64,000 nucleotides of DNA, from the NCBI GenBank assembly GCA_019752925.1, contig JAIELP010000001.1, positions 1 through 64,000 of the forward strand. The letters run 5' to 3'. The number at the start of each line of letters is the position of its first letter. Position 1 is the stretch's first letter. The position numbers were made by a program, and so were the translations under genes. Positions 8,005 to 18,236 of the stretch are shown in pieces. Origin of the DNA: a bacterium (GTDB lineage Bacteria; Bdellovibrionota; Bdellovibrionia; Bdellovibrionales; Bdellovibrionaceae). The notes under the pieces were generated by a model. That model did no database searches and had not been told where the DNA came from. It worked only from the letters and a program-made list of their open reading frames with translations.

Positions 8005-9725
8005 TTTGTATTCTTTTTAATAAAATAGTCGCCTATTGCCAGACCAAATACAGGAACGGTATCTAAAAAATTTTTTGCGTCGGCTATATTTTCGACTATT
8101 GGTTCGCCCATTACATTTAAACTAGTGTTTAAAAGACAGTAAATACCACTTTTCGCACCAAACGATTTTAAAAGTTCATAAAAGCGATGGTTTTGCCCTT
8201 TGCGCACAGTCTGCATGCGGGAAGTTCCGTCGGAGTGAGTTACTTCTTTTAGTTGGTCTTTGTATAGTGGCTTAACCATAGTAGCAAAAGACATATAGGG
8301 ATTGTTGAAATTTTCAGGTACTTCGAAATAAAGATGTGATTTCTCAAACAATGTAGAGCAACCGTATGGCCTGAATTGTTCACGAAATTTTATATGGTTA
8401 TTTAAATAATCTTTTACATTTTTTTTATCAGGTCGGCATAAAATACTTCTATTACCCAAGGCGCGTGGGCCCGATTCGCTGCGCCCTTGGAACCAAGCAA
8501 TAACTTCACAATCAGCTAATATTTTAGCGCAGTGTTCAGTTATGGAGTCGGGCCGTTCAATATTATACCCGTTAAAGGCAGATAAAATATCTTTTTCAGA
8601 TGGTATGGAAGATTTAGGGCCGAAATATCCGTGTTGGCTTTCGTAGGGATTTGGCTGCCAGATTTTATGGTCTTCGTAATAAGTTTTAAAAGCCACGCCC
8701 AAGCCAATGCTTTCATCGCCTGGAAAAGGCGGAATATAAATGTTATCAAAAATTCCGGCGTTAAAAAGCTTCATGTTGGAAGTACAGTTTAAAGCGCAGC
8801 CGCCAGTAATAATTAAGTTAGTGTAATCCGGAAATTTTTTCTTGAGTTCGGTTATATAAGAAATATAGTCATTTTCAAAAAAATTTTGAACATCGGCCGC
8901 GGTATCACAATAAACTTTAAAATTGGGGCTGGATTCCCAATCTTTTTTAGATTTTCCGCTGAAGCGAAGAGACCAATCAAGTTTTTCTAGGTAGTCGTTA
9001 CTATTTTGTACAGGCATACATTTTCCAAACGCGGCTAATCCCATTACTTTTCCAGCAGATCTTTTGGAGTTAAAAATTAATTCGGAAATTTTTTCATAAA
9101 ATGTACCAAGGCCTTCACTAAAGTAATGTTCCGGATGCTTTGTGCTTCTGACAAATTTTTGAAATTTCTTATCTATACACAGAAGCTGGCCATTATTGAA
9201 AAGATAAGCGCTTCTTTCTTCGGCTCGCTCTGTGTCGTTGATGTACTGCTTTGCAAAATTAATTTCGTCATGTTGCGGATTAAAAGACTGGGCTCTTGAG
9301 CCCGCACCGTCAATAACCACAACTATAGCTTTTTCAAAGGGTGACATGTAAGAAGCCGCATAAGCATGTGCAATATGATGAGTGCTGAATTTAATTCTTG
9401 GATTAAAGTGGGAGCTGAAATTTTCCAGCTTGTGGCTGCGTAAGTACTCAAAAAACGGAAATTTTTTATTTAAAAGTTCTTCAATTTTAGCAGGTTCTTC
9501 TACATCACGGTTTTCAGATATGTTAAGTGCATTTAAATCATATTTTTTAGAAAGTGCCAGTAAGGCTTCGCTGGGCCAGTTTCCTGAAGCTTTTTTTCTT
9601 GTCAGTCGTTCAGTCAAATAAATTTCAATTTCATTTAAATTTTCAAAATAACAGACAGACGAATTGAAAAGAGTTTTCCCAAGGCCGAGAGCAGGTCTTT
9701 TAATACACCACCTCGCTAGACTCAC
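8001..9725 (-). CDS. NodU/CmcH-family O-carbamoyltransferase, first copy
   Basis: 574 aa. The Kae1-like domain has HHIAH (His116, 117, 120), a VIDGAGS nucleotide loop and GGCALNC. The C-terminal part carries GRSESGPRALGNRS, the signature of the YrdC-like/carbamoyltransferase module using carbamoyl phosphate and ATP. The N-terminus differs from the family: where HDSS is usual (see the second copy) this protein reads FNSS (20-23). It may have a modified active site, or the start may be misplaced. The ATG lies 26 bp inside the preceding B12-radical-SAM gene and the stop overlaps the GT4 gene. Confidence 0.85.
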   Translation of the reverse strand: MSLARWCIKRPALGLGKTLFNSSVCYFENLNEIEIYLTERLTRKKASGNWPSEALLALSKKYDLNALNISENRDVEEPAKIEELLNKKFPFFEYLRSHKLENFSSHFNPRIKFSTHHIAHAYAASYMSPFEKAIVVVIDGAGSRAQSFNPQHDEINFAKQYINDTERAEERSAYLFNNGQLLCIDKKFQKFVRSTKHPEHYFSEGLGTFYEKISELIFNSKRSAGKVMGLAAFGKCMPVQNSNDYLEKLDWSLRFSGKSKKDWESSPNFKVYCDTAADVQNFFENDYISYITELKKKFPDYTNLIITGGCALNCTSNMKLFNAGIFDNIYIPPFPGDESIGLGVAFKTYYEDHKIWQPNPYESQHGYFGPKSSIPSEKDILSAFNGYNIERPDSITEHCAKILADCEVIAWFQGRSESGPRALGNRSILCRPDKKNVKDYLNNHIKFREQFRPYGCSTLFEKSHLYFEVPENFNNPYMSFATMVKPLYKDQLKEVTHSDGTSRMQTVRKGQNHRFYELLKSFGAKSGIYCLLNTSLNVMGEPIVENIADAKNFLDTVPVFGLAIGDYFIKKNTK

Positions 9726-11268
9726 GAATTAATTCTACTTTGGTAGATAGTTTACGGCCTTTGATAAAATTGTTAAATAGCGCAAATAAAGCTAGCTCCA
9801 GCATGGTTACCGGCTTTTTTTGTATAAGTCTTTTTACCAACAGATAAATGCGATACGGCCGAGTGATAAATTGCAGAGAATAAAATAAAGCCATTCCACC
9901 CAGTGTCCAGAATGTCATATGAATATTTTTAATATGTTTCGACCAAGATTTCATTTTAAAGGGATTGTTGTAAACGTTGAAGGCAAGAAACTTTTCATAA
10001 GCTTCGGTTTCCATAGGAATTTTATTTTCTTTTTTTAATCGGTCAAAGTCTTCACTTCCGGGATAAGGAACAAAAGCAAAGCAGGTAGCGTCATGCAGGC
10101 CGGCGAATGCCAGTTTACATATATAGAAATAATCGTAAAGTATATCAAATTTGGTTTGGCCCTCTATACCCCAAATAAAATTAACTTTTGTTACTAAACC
10201 TGAAGTCACTGCATGGTGAATTAAGCCAAGTGCGCGATCAGGATCGATCTTCTTTTTAATCTGCTTAATTAGTTTTGGTGCGCTGGTTTCAATGGCGAAA
10301 GTCAGTTTATAACAACCAGCATCTTTTAGCTTTTGGATCAGCTCTGGAGTAAGATTTTCAGAACGCATGCCTGACGGAAAATTCCAAGACAGGTCAATTC
10401 CATTTAGTTCTTCGACCAGACTTTCAAGCCATTTTTTATTTATACTAGGAGACATATCGTAAAACTCTATGTGATCTATTTTATATCTTTTTTTATAAAA
10501 TCGAACTTCGTCTACAACATCTTTAACAGAACGTCCGACCCACTTGGCGTCCCACATTTTTGGAGCTGAACAAAAAGTGCAACGGTAAGGGCAGCCACGG
10601 CTGGCTAAAACCGGCATACTTCTAATTCCTTGTGCAGCCATACCTAAACCTGCATTTAAATAATTTTCTAGCGGCAAATGTTCCCAGTCGGGCCAGGGAA
10701 TTTCGTTAACTTGTTTAATGCGTTTGCGCGGACAGCTTTTTTTAATTTGCGAATTATCCAGAAAAGCGATTCCGTTGACAGTATTCAAATTTTGTCGCTC
10801 CGAAAGTGCTTTTAGTAGATCGAGGACAGTTTCTTCCCCTTCTCCAAGCACACAAGCGGTAACAAAAGGACATTGTTGTAAAATAGTTTCGTAGTCTGCC
10901 GTTGTATGCTCGCCACCGACAAAAAGAGGTGTGTTGGGAAATTTTTCGTGAATGAGTTTTAGTAATCTTTTTGAAAAAATCCAATCGTTAGAAAATTGGC
11001 AGGACACGCCGATAAAATCAGTTTGAATTGGTATACGTTCGATAATTTCATTTAAATTTAAGCCTGCCGACAATAGGCCTTCTACTCCGAAATTTGAGAA
11101 TTTACCCAGTTTTTCACCAAGTGCATCTATATAGCTGACTTTGTATTGTGCTTCTTTAATTGCAGCACCGAGATAAGCCAGAGCTAGAGAAGGCACTCCT
11201 TGTTGAGCTGTAATTGACGTTTTTGGCAATACAGGCGGAGTGCGTATCAGCGTAACATGTTTATTCAT
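9700..11268 (-). CDS. B12-binding-domain radical SAM protein (paralogue of the gene at 14143)
   Basis: 522 aa. The N-terminal 150 residues are a cobalamin-binding-type Rossmann domain (FVGGEHTTAD, LGEGEETV). The radical-SAM core has Cys226-x3-Cys230-x2-Cys233 (RGCPYRCTFC). A C-terminal extension has a hydrophobic stretch (FWTLGGMALFYSLQF). The family includes methyltransferases, cyclases and hopanoid or cofactor-remodelling enzymes; the substrate cannot be read from sequence. It resembles the protein at 14143-15714 throughout (LIRTPP...PSLALAYL against LIRTPV...PSVGLAYI). It overlaps its neighbours on both sides, inside a five-gene run 14110 to 6763. Confidence 0.88.
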   Translation of the reverse strand: MNKHVTLIRTPPVLPKTSITAQQGVPSLALAYLGAAIKEAQYKVSYIDALGEKLGKFSNFGVEGLLSAGLNLNEIIERIPIQTDFIGVSCQFSNDWIFSKRLLKLIHEKFPNTPLFVGGEHTTADYETILQQCPFVTACVLGEGEETVLDLLKALSERQNLNTVNGIAFLDNSQIKKSCPRKRIKQVNEIPWPDWEHLPLENYLNAGLGMAAQGIRSMPVLASRGCPYRCTFCSAPKMWDAKWVGRSVKDVVDEVRFYKKRYKIDHIEFYDMSPSINKKWLESLVEELNGIDLSWNFPSGMRSENLTPELIQKLKDAGCYKLTFAIETSAPKLIKQIKKKIDPDRALGLIHHAVTSGLVTKVNFIWGIEGQTKFDILYDYFYICKLAFAGLHDATCFAFVPYPGSEDFDRLKKENKIPMETEAYEKFLAFNVYNNPFKMKSWSKHIKNIHMTFWTLGGMALFYSLQFITRPYRIYLLVKRLIQKKPVTMLELALFALFNNFIKGRKLSTKVELIRESSEVVY

Positions 11269-12529
11269 AACTGATTTGCAGCCTTGTAGTATTAGGTGGA
11301 GTAATAAACGATTTAAATAAGGTCTTAGCGTGTTGATTAAGAATTTTCATTTGTAGACGTTTAAAGCGATATTCTTTAATGGCTTCGTGAACCTGTGGCA
11401 TTTTTTCAGCTGGTGTGCCCGGGCGTATACCGTATTTATTTGCAAATATTAAATCAAAATGCGAGACAGCTTTGAGCGAATCTAAAAATTCTGAGTTTGT
11501 TTCTGTTGGGTAGCCCACCATGATGTGAGTTTTGGCCACAAAAAGTGGATTATTTTTCTTTAGCTTATTTATATTTTCAAAAACATCTTCAATTTTATAA
11601 TCTCGGTCCATTTTTTTGATAATATTATTGTTGGCACTCTGTATGGGAATATTAACACAAATAATTTTAGGATTAGAGAGATGCTCTTCTAGATCTTTAA
11701 AGTATTTATTCATCCAGGTAGGATCAAAATAATTTATAACAAGTTTAAAGTTGTAGTTAAGCCTTAATATTGCTGAAAGCAAATGAGACGAATTTAAATT
11801 CAAATCCTGTCCCCAACAACCAATATCATCACCTAAAATATGTATTTTATTTGCGCCCTCATCAAGGGCCCTCTGGATGCGGGTAATAATTTCCGGCAAG
11901 GGGCGGCTAATCAAAGAGCCCTTCGCTTTTTTAATGGCACAGTAGTTACACTTTCCAAGACAACCTCTAGATACAGATATAGCAAAAGTATTTTTATCAA
12001 AACTCGCACTATCAAATATGTTGTGCAAGGGGTGAAACTCTTTGCCGGTGAATTTTTCAAAACTGAGCAACATCGGAAACGCATGCTCCAAAAGACGGTT
12101 AGAAGACAAACGTGTTTGCAGATCTTTTTCGTCCAGATAGTAAGCTTCTTCTTCCAGGCCTTTTTGACGGATAATAGGCTCATTTAACAGATCATTCATT
12201 TTGTGAAGCTCGCCCGTTGAAACTATAGGACCAGCAAAAGCCTTCTGAACTGCTTGTTTGTTAATGCGAGGCAAGCAGCCACTTACAATTAATTTTTTTT
12301 CAGGATATTTTTTTTGAAAATCTTCGATCACATTAAGTGAGTTTTTTTCGGCCTGATTGTTGTAGCCGCAAGTATTAATAAAAATAACATCGGAATCTTC
12401 AATATTTTCTACTTGTTGATAGTTGTTTGTATCTAAAGAATTTCTGAAGCTTGTAGTTTCCAGTAAATTGGTTAAACAGCCGTTAGCAGCAGAATAGGCA
12501 AAAAGTTTTTTTTTATTTAAATCAGACAT
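11261..12529 (-). CDS. MiaB/RimO-like radical SAM methylthiotransferase, first copy
   Basis: 422 aa. The UPF0004 domain carries all three auxiliary-cluster cysteines (Cys18, Cys54, Cys85). The radical-SAM core has Cys190-x3-Cys194-x2-Cys197 (RGCLGKCNYC) followed by AIKKAKGSLISRPL, typical of methylthiotransferases. The C-terminus lacks an obvious TRAM RNA-binding domain and ends shortly after the core. Together with its place between two B12-radical-SAM genes, this argues against a tRNA or ribosomal S12 substrate and for a pathway metabolite or peptide. A second copy is at 27758-28957. Confidence 0.85.
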   Translation of the reverse strand: MSDLNKKKLFAYSAANGCLTNLLETTSFRNSLDTNNYQQVENIEDSDVIFINTCGYNNQAEKNSLNVIEDFQKKYPEKKLIVSGCLPRINKQAVQKAFAGPIVSTGELHKMNDLLNEPIIRQKGLEEEAYYLDEKDLQTRLSSNRLLEHAFPMLLSFEKFTGKEFHPLHNIFDSASFDKNTFAISVSRGCLGKCNYCAIKKAKGSLISRPLPEIITRIQRALDEGANKIHILGDDIGCWGQDLNLNSSHLLSAILRLNYNFKLVINYFDPTWMNKYFKDLEEHLSNPKIICVNIPIQSANNNIIKKMDRDYKIEDVFENINKLKKNNPLFVAKTHIMVGYPTETNSEFLDSLKAVSHFDLIFANKYGIRPGTPAEKMPQVHEAIKEYRFKRLQMKILNQHAKTLFKSFITPPNTTRLQISYE

Positions 12530-12532
12530 TAC

Positions 12533-14110
12533 TTACGCTTCCTTATTTCTTAACGGACTTTCCTCGGGTAGATATCGCACATCCAGTCCTTCAGCCATAG
12601 GTATATTTTCCTGTTTTAATTTTTTAATGGCCTTTTGCCAGTATTTTTTTTGCTCTTTGCGCCAGCCTGGCCAGTAAGTAGCATGAATTAAGCTGTATAA
12701 GGTCGTTAACAGTAGCGGGTTTCCCCATCTCCAGCCCATAAAAATTCGCGAAGGAACAATTTTAAAAAAGTTAATAGGGTCTGATTTTAACGAGCGCCAA
12801 GCTAACTCCATACCAAAGTAAATATAACACCAAAGCAACATTATATTGATATAATGTGGTCCGTAGTTTGAGTTTTTTACGCCACCGGAAAAATGAAAGC
12901 TGAATTTTTGAATGTTTTTTTCACGGTGCATCTTTTCAACTTTAGCAGCCATAGGCGTGCCTGGAATTGGCGAGTAGGAAAGTACAAATTTTGTCTGAAC
13001 AAAAGGGTTGTTCGCAAATGAAAAAGTTTTCCAGATAGATTGTTTGTTGTCGTGTGGAAAACCTATAATCGAATAAGTCTTAGCTAAAATCCCATATTTA
13101 TTCAAAAGCTGAATGCGGTCTAAAATAATATTATTACTGCAGCCAGGCTTTCTGAGTTCGGTTTTACGGATGTCAGTATCTCCAGACTCAATACCCATGC
13201 GCACTTGTGCACAGCCCGCGTCTGCCAGAATCTGAATTTTCTTTTCCGACATATTATGCTGATCTGGTCTAGCGAATACAGTAAATGGAAGCTTTTTATG
13301 TAGGCCGCGTCGTTTATATTCTTCTGTCCACGCAATGAGCCATTCTTCGCTGAAAGAGAAAACTGTGTCGAATAGGTGCAGACCATACATTCCGCGGTTT
13401 TTGTATTTGTTGTATTGATACTCAATTTCGTCCACATAGCGGATTGGGTCTCGCTCACGCCATCGCTTATTTTTGTAGGTAACCTCTAAAGCCGTTTCTG
13501 CACAGAATGAGCACTTATAAGGGCAGCCTCGCGTGCCAATAGCATACAAGCGTCCCAAAAAATAAAGATATTTTTCAATGTCTTCGAATACATCCCAGTC
13601 GGGAAAAGGTAAATCATCCAAATGCGCTACGCCGCGATTGGGGTTTTTCATAATTACGCCAGATCGGTCTTTATACCAAATTCCGTGTACGGTGCTTAAA
13701 TCCAAATTATTTTTCAGAGCGTCCAGATAAGCGGCCATGGTGAGCTCACCCTCTCCGGTGCAGATAATATCAACTTCTTCGGCCTCAATAGTTTCCTGAG
13801 CGCACATAATAGCCTGATATCCACCCACAACAACGGGAACTTTTTTGTAATAGGTGAAGATATCGCGCGTGATGAGTTTGGCGCAATCCCACAAAACTGA
13901 AAACGTTGAAAAGCAAATTACATCCGGCTGAAAGCCTTCGATTTTTTGTTTTACATAGTTCTGCCAATCACGACTATGAAAAGTTACATCAATAACAAGA
14001 ACTTCGTGCTCAGTTCTTTCTTTGATATAAGTTGCAAGATAGACTATGCCTAAATCCAGTGTCTGAGGCATCGCGTGTAAATTTGGGAAAATGAGTGCAA
14101 TTTTCATCAC
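12533..14110 (-). CDS. B12-binding-domain radical SAM protein (HpnJ/BchE-like architecture)
   Basis: 525 aa. The N-terminal B12-type domain has VVVGGYQAIM and CTGEGELT. The radical-SAM core has Cys196-x3-Cys200-x2-Cys203 (RGCPYKCSFC), then GIESGDTDIRK and GFPHDNKQS. The C-terminal 130 residues contain amphipathic or hydrophobic stretches that suggest membrane association. It is the promoter-proximal gene of the minus run that continues with the methylthiotransferase, a second B12 enzyme, the carbamoyltransferase and GT4. Only 32 bp separate its start from the divergent paralogous gene at 14143, so the two promoters must overlap. Confidence 0.88.
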   Translation of the reverse strand: MMKIALIFPNLHAMPQTLDLGIVYLATYIKERTEHEVLVIDVTFHSRDWQNYVKQKIEGFQPDVICFSTFSVLWDCAKLITRDIFTYYKKVPVVVGGYQAIMCAQETIEAEEVDIICTGEGELTMAAYLDALKNNLDLSTVHGIWYKDRSGVIMKNPNRGVAHLDDLPFPDWDVFEDIEKYLYFLGRLYAIGTRGCPYKCSFCAETALEVTYKNKRWRERDPIRYVDEIEYQYNKYKNRGMYGLHLFDTVFSFSEEWLIAWTEEYKRRGLHKKLPFTVFARPDQHNMSEKKIQILADAGCAQVRMGIESGDTDIRKTELRKPGCSNNIILDRIQLLNKYGILAKTYSIIGFPHDNKQSIWKTFSFANNPFVQTKFVLSYSPIPGTPMAAKVEKMHREKNIQKFSFHFSGGVKNSNYGPHYINIMLLWCYIYFGMELAWRSLKSDPINFFKIVPSRIFMGWRWGNPLLLTTLYSLIHATYWPGWRKEQKKYWQKAIKKLKQENIPMAEGLDVRYLPEESPLRNKEA

Positions 14111-14142
14111 TTATATTATTCTATATTTAGAAGGAAACAGCA

Positions 14143-15714
14143 ATGGAGAGCCGTACATTAGGTTCAAATTTAAATACGACTAGCCCTAATGTAGTTTTAA
14201 TCAGGACTCCTGTAATTCAGCCACGTCATCACCTCAGTAGCTTGCGCGCGGTGCCATCTGTAGGCTTGGCGTACATCAAGGCCGCACTCGTTAGAAAAAA
14301 TTATAATGTCTCAGTAATAGACGCCGCAGGTGAGGCTCTTTTTCGATATCGTGCAATTGAAAATACAAACTTAACTGTAAACGGTTTAAATGCAACTGAG
14401 ATAGTTAATATGATTCCCAATGATGCTAGCATTGTCGGCGTAAGCGTTATGCATGCAAATGAGTGGATTTATGACTCTTTTATTATTAAAAAAATACATG
14501 CATTAAAGCCACATATAAAAATATTCATTGGTGGTGAAAATGCGACAGCCTCAGCAAAAAAAATTCTTGAGGAGCTTCCTTTTATTTCGGCTATAGTGTT
14601 AGGAGAGGGCGATCACATTGCTCCAATTGTTGTTGACAGATTGCACCAAAACCGAACATTGGAAGATGTAAGCGGCATTGCCTATGTTAATACTGAAAAC
14701 CAGGTGATCTTTACAGAGCGAAAACCACCGGAGACTTCTCCGGATATGTTTCGCGAGCCAGATTGGTCGGGTTTTCCTATGGAAAAATACTTTCAAGCTA
14801 AAACCAGTATTAGTTCGCATAATGAAAAATCCATAACTATGCTAGCTACACGCGGTTGTCCGCACACCTGCACTTTCTGCACAGTACCAAACATGTGGAA
14901 TTCAAAATGGAACTCCCGAACGCCACGCAATGTAGTAGATGAAATGATTTTTTATAGAGATCAATACGGTATAGAACATATAGACTTTGTGGATCTCACA
15001 TTTGCACTGAGCAAGGCTTGGACTAAAGAATTCTGTGAAATTTTAATTACCGAAAAAGTTAATTTACGTTGGTCTCTGCCTATTGGCACTCGCGTGGAAA
15101 GCCTAGATTACGAAATTCTGACTTTGCTTAAAACTGCAGGCTGCGTAAGAATTTTATTTTCTCCAGAGAGTGGTTCCAGCCTGACTTTGCTTAGGATCAA
15201 GAAAAAATTAAACATTTCAAAAATGGAACAAGTAATACGCGATTCAGTTGATTTGGGGTTAATCATCAAGCTTGCGACAATTTTTGGATTTCCTGGACAA
15301 ACAAAAAAAGAGGCTTTCAAAACAATTTTCTTTATTTGGAAAGCAGCTCTAATCGGTGTTCGCGACGTAGTTTGCTTATCTTTTATTCCTTATCCAGGTA
15401 CAGAACTCTACAATAATTTGGTAGATGAGGGGCGCTTTGATCCAAAAGTCCAACCTGTTAGGCTTAATAATGACATTACAAGTATGGTTTCATGGTCTAG
15501 CGACATTCCTAGTTGGTCGATGCAGTATTTATGCTTTTTTGGAATGGCGAGTTTTTATTCTTTGCAATTTTTATTCAGACCGCATCGGCTAGTAGAGCTT
15601 TTTAAGAATGTTTTTATAATAAAAAGACCCCAAACTAATTTGGAGTCTTTGATTTATTGTTTCTTTTTTAGAATCACAATTAAACACGAAGAGTCTGAAT
15701 CTCTAGCAGTTTAA
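14143..15714 (+). CDS. B12-binding-domain radical SAM protein (paralogue of the gene at 9700)
   Basis: 523 aa. The B12-type domain (FIGGENATAS, LGEGDHIAP) precedes Cys239-x3-Cys243-x2-Cys246 (RGCPHTCTFC), then SPESGSSLTL and FGFPGQTKKE. Similarity to the 9700-11268 protein runs along the whole length, including the C-terminal hydrophobic block (FFGMASFYSLQF). This suggests duplication and divergence to two related reactions, or to two positions on one substrate. An AGAAGGAAA ribosome-binding site lies just before the ATG. It converges on the FG-GAP gene with a 2-bp gap. Confidence 0.88.
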   Translation: MESRTLGSNLNTTSPNVVLIRTPVIQPRHHLSSLRAVPSVGLAYIKAALVRKNYNVSVIDAAGEALFRYRAIENTNLTVNGLNATEIVNMIPNDASIVGVSVMHANEWIYDSFIIKKIHALKPHIKIFIGGENATASAKKILEELPFISAIVLGEGDHIAPIVVDRLHQNRTLEDVSGIAYVNTENQVIFTERKPPETSPDMFREPDWSGFPMEKYFQAKTSISSHNEKSITMLATRGCPHTCTFCTVPNMWNSKWNSRTPRNVVDEMIFYRDQYGIEHIDFVDLTFALSKAWTKEFCEILITEKVNLRWSLPIGTRVESLDYEILTLLKTAGCVRILFSPESGSSLTLLRIKKKLNISKMEQVIRDSVDLGLIIKLATIFGFPGQTKKEAFKTIFFIWKAALIGVRDVVCLSFIPYPGTELYNNLVDEGRFDPKVQPVRLNNDITSMVSWSSDIPSWSMQYLCFFGMASFYSLQFLFRPHRLVELFKNVFIIKRPQTNLESLIYCFFFRITIKHEESESLAV

Positions 15715-15716
15715 TA

Positions 15717-18236
15717 TTATTTATCAAGAGCAGAAATACTGATATTAGATTCTTTATAATGATGGTTTCCCGGAGTGATATTTTTATATATATCCACTAC
15801 TCCAGATGGCCATCTGACTTTTAAAGAATCAATTTTATTATTTGCACCAAGCCCAAAATGAATAAGGCTTTGGGCTTGTGCCGCTCCGTTGTTAGCAACT
15901 AAGTGACGCACCAATTTTTGATTTTTAATTTGCGCTTCTACGATAACGCCCACTGCGTCGCGGTTGGTTTTGGTTCCTTCTAATGTGAGCATTACTGATT
16001 TGTTTTTTAATTTACTTTCGTTTAAGTAGACCTGAACAGAAGGAAACTTATTTTTTTCAGACCCAGGATCGGCATTTCTTATAATTAAATCCATTTTGCC
16101 GTCATGATTAACGTCGGCCGTTGTTGCTACGTAACCATCGTTGATGGAATCAACACCCATAACAAAAGCTACATCTGTAAATGTGCCATCGCCGTTATTT
16201 CGATAAAGACGGTTGCGCTGAAAGCCTGTCATTGAAGGATGCAGATTTTCATTAGCTGTTATATTTGTTACATCACCACGGAAGTCAGTTAAAATTTTCA
16301 TAAAGCTTGTATTGGCCTGTTCGATTCCTTCTGGGCTACCCATTACTTCTTCGTAATCTAAATCAAATTTAGAATAAGCGCGTGTAAATAAGCTAGTTAT
16401 GTCTTGTTTTTTTGTATTGCCGCTCCAAAGTCCATTTGGAACATAAAAATCTAAATTACCATCGTTGTTGTAATCAATAGTTTCTACTCCGCCCAAGCCG
16501 TAACCCGTAGGTGAAAGTCCCGAAACAGCAGTTACGTCCGAGTAGTTCTTGCCATCTTTAGTTTTAAAAATTCTTAAACCGTAAGTTCCCGGAAGAGCAG
16601 AGTAATCTGAGAAATTATTTACTAACATATTATGCACTCGCTCAGTAGGTAGGAAGTTTACGTTAGTATAAATAAACTCGAGATAACCATCATTATCTAA
16701 ATCTGCTGCTGTGAAGCCCATGCCGAAATCATAGTTTGAAATACCTATTTTTTCCGCCACCTGAGTAAATTGGCCGTTCCCACTATTTTTATAAAGAGGG
16801 CTTAAATTTGCTTTGTCATCGACAACAACAATATCCATTGTTCCGTCTAAATTGTAATCAACACCCATAGAGGTGTGAGGAAAAATCACAGCAGCTTCAG
16901 GATAATTATTTGGAGTTTTATCTACTTGTGGGTGTGGAATTTTTTCTTTGGTTACTTCATTGAAAGCAAATTTTCCGATATTAAAAAAAAGCCCTTGTGG
17001 ATGAGCCTCTTTTAAACCAACAAATCCATCTGCTTTTTTACTCAAGACCGTAAAGTCCTTAGCTCCTGGAAATCCAACATAAAAATCTAATAGACCATCG
17101 TTATTGTAATCAGCTACTGCAGAAGGCATTGCATAGTAAGTAGGTTGACGATTTTTAATTGAAGTGCTCTTAGCAAAACCTTCCCCAGTGTTTCGGTAAA
17201 GAACCAAATCATTTCCTTTTTGCTCGCTTGGAGCAAATCTCACAACTAATAAATCCTTAAGTCCATCGTTATCTAAATCATTACAAGCAATGCTTTTTAC
17301 TAGGGTTTCATCTTCTAGACCAATAGATTTATTAGAAGTTTTTTTAAATTTCCCATTACCCAATCCTTTGTAAACTTCCATGGCGCCCATATGACCTATA
17401 AGCATGTCGACATTGTTGTCATTATTATAGTCACACATAGATATAGCATATCCGCCACGTCTAATGGCTTCTCTTCTGAGATAGTTTGCCGGAACAACAT
17501 CTGAATAAGATTTAACTTCATTAAATGAAGAAGCTTTTGCAGTGATTGTTTCACCATTAATCAAAGAAACACCCGACGAGATCCAGCGGGCATTTTTTTT
17601 ATCAAGATTTACTATCAATTCTAAGTTGTCTTGTCTTAGCTGATTATTTGTATCTCGCCCACGTATGTCTATGCGCACTGTCGCACTGAAAAAATTGGGC
17701 TGAAAATTTATAGGCGAACGTCTAGATATTGGAGTAGATGCTGAGTAGGGGCTTATATCTGTGTATTCAATAGACTTAAAGTTTTTTAAATATTTATTGA
17801 ATGACTTAACAAATTCAGAATAATTTTGCTTAGACTGAAGCCCAGTCCATTTTTGAAGTTTAACACCGTCAAGATCCTTAACGTCAGGGCTAGGTTTTTG
17901 AATAAATGAAAAGCCAGCGTCGTTATTTTCAAATATAGAAAGATGGCCAATATTGCGTTTCAATATGCCTTCTTCAAGAGGTTCAAATATTGCTTTTACT
18001 GTTTGTTGGAATACCGCTTCGTCAGAAAGACTGATCTCAATAGCTTTGGCGCTAAGATTATCTTGGGACAACTTGACCCCAGACCCTCCGAAAATTTGTG
18101 GAATTTGATTTGGGTTAAAATTTTGAACCTGAGTTTGTTCCGAAATTGTTTTGAGCAAATTGGTAGCTTTTGCTGTTGTGTCTGCAAAACAATATTCAAA
18201 CGATAAAAAGCTTAAAGTTACAATAATAAGTCTCAT
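15717..18236 (-). CDS. Exported FG-GAP/VCBS beta-propeller protein with ASPIC/UnbV domain
   Basis: 839 aa with an N-terminal signal peptide ending near EYCFA/DTTA (about residue 18). At least seven Asp-rich calcium-binding-like repeats of the D-x-N-x-D-G-x-x-D type are visible (CDYNNDNNVD, NDLDNDGLKD, ADYNNDGLLD, VDYNLDGTMD, ADLDNDGYLE, IDYNNDGNLD, ADVNHDGKMD). An ASPIC/UnbV module closes the protein (FGLGANNKIDSLKVRWPSG). Such CRTAC1-like proteins are surface-exposed or secreted. A link to the product of this locus, for example as receptor, scaffold or cell-surface binder, is inferred from position only. Confidence 0.85.
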   Translation of the reverse strand: MRLIIVTLSFLSFEYCFADTTAKATNLLKTISEQTQVQNFNPNQIPQIFGGSGVKLSQDNLSAKAIEISLSDEAVFQQTVKAIFEPLEEGILKRNIGHLSIFENNDAGFSFIQKPSPDVKDLDGVKLQKWTGLQSKQNYSEFVKSFNKYLKNFKSIEYTDISPYSASTPISRRSPINFQPNFFSATVRIDIRGRDTNNQLRQDNLELIVNLDKKNARWISSGVSLINGETITAKASSFNEVKSYSDVVPANYLRREAIRRGGYAISMCDYNNDNNVDMLIGHMGAMEVYKGLGNGKFKKTSNKSIGLEDETLVKSIACNDLDNDGLKDLLVVRFAPSEQKGNDLVLYRNTGEGFAKSTSIKNRQPTYYAMPSAVADYNNDGLLDFYVGFPGAKDFTVLSKKADGFVGLKEAHPQGLFFNIGKFAFNEVTKEKIPHPQVDKTPNNYPEAAVIFPHTSMGVDYNLDGTMDIVVVDDKANLSPLYKNSGNGQFTQVAEKIGISNYDFGMGFTAADLDNDGYLEFIYTNVNFLPTERVHNMLVNNFSDYSALPGTYGLRIFKTKDGKNYSDVTAVSGLSPTGYGLGGVETIDYNNDGNLDFYVPNGLWSGNTKKQDITSLFTRAYSKFDLDYEEVMGSPEGIEQANTSFMKILTDFRGDVTNITANENLHPSMTGFQRNRLYRNNGDGTFTDVAFVMGVDSINDGYVATTADVNHDGKMDLIIRNADPGSEKNKFPSVQVYLNESKLKNKSVMLTLEGTKTNRDAVGVIVEAQIKNQKLVRHLVANNGAAQAQSLIHFGLGANNKIDSLKVRWPSGVVDIYKNITPGNHHYKESNISISALDK

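Noticed and set aside
8001..9725. Nodulation gene call (nodU)
   Set aside because: The family name is historical; nothing in the locus relates to nodulation factors.
9700..11268. Cobalamin-ligating DxHxxG motif in the B12-type domains
   Set aside because: Not seen in these proteins; many family members lack it, so cobalamin use is assumed from architecture only.
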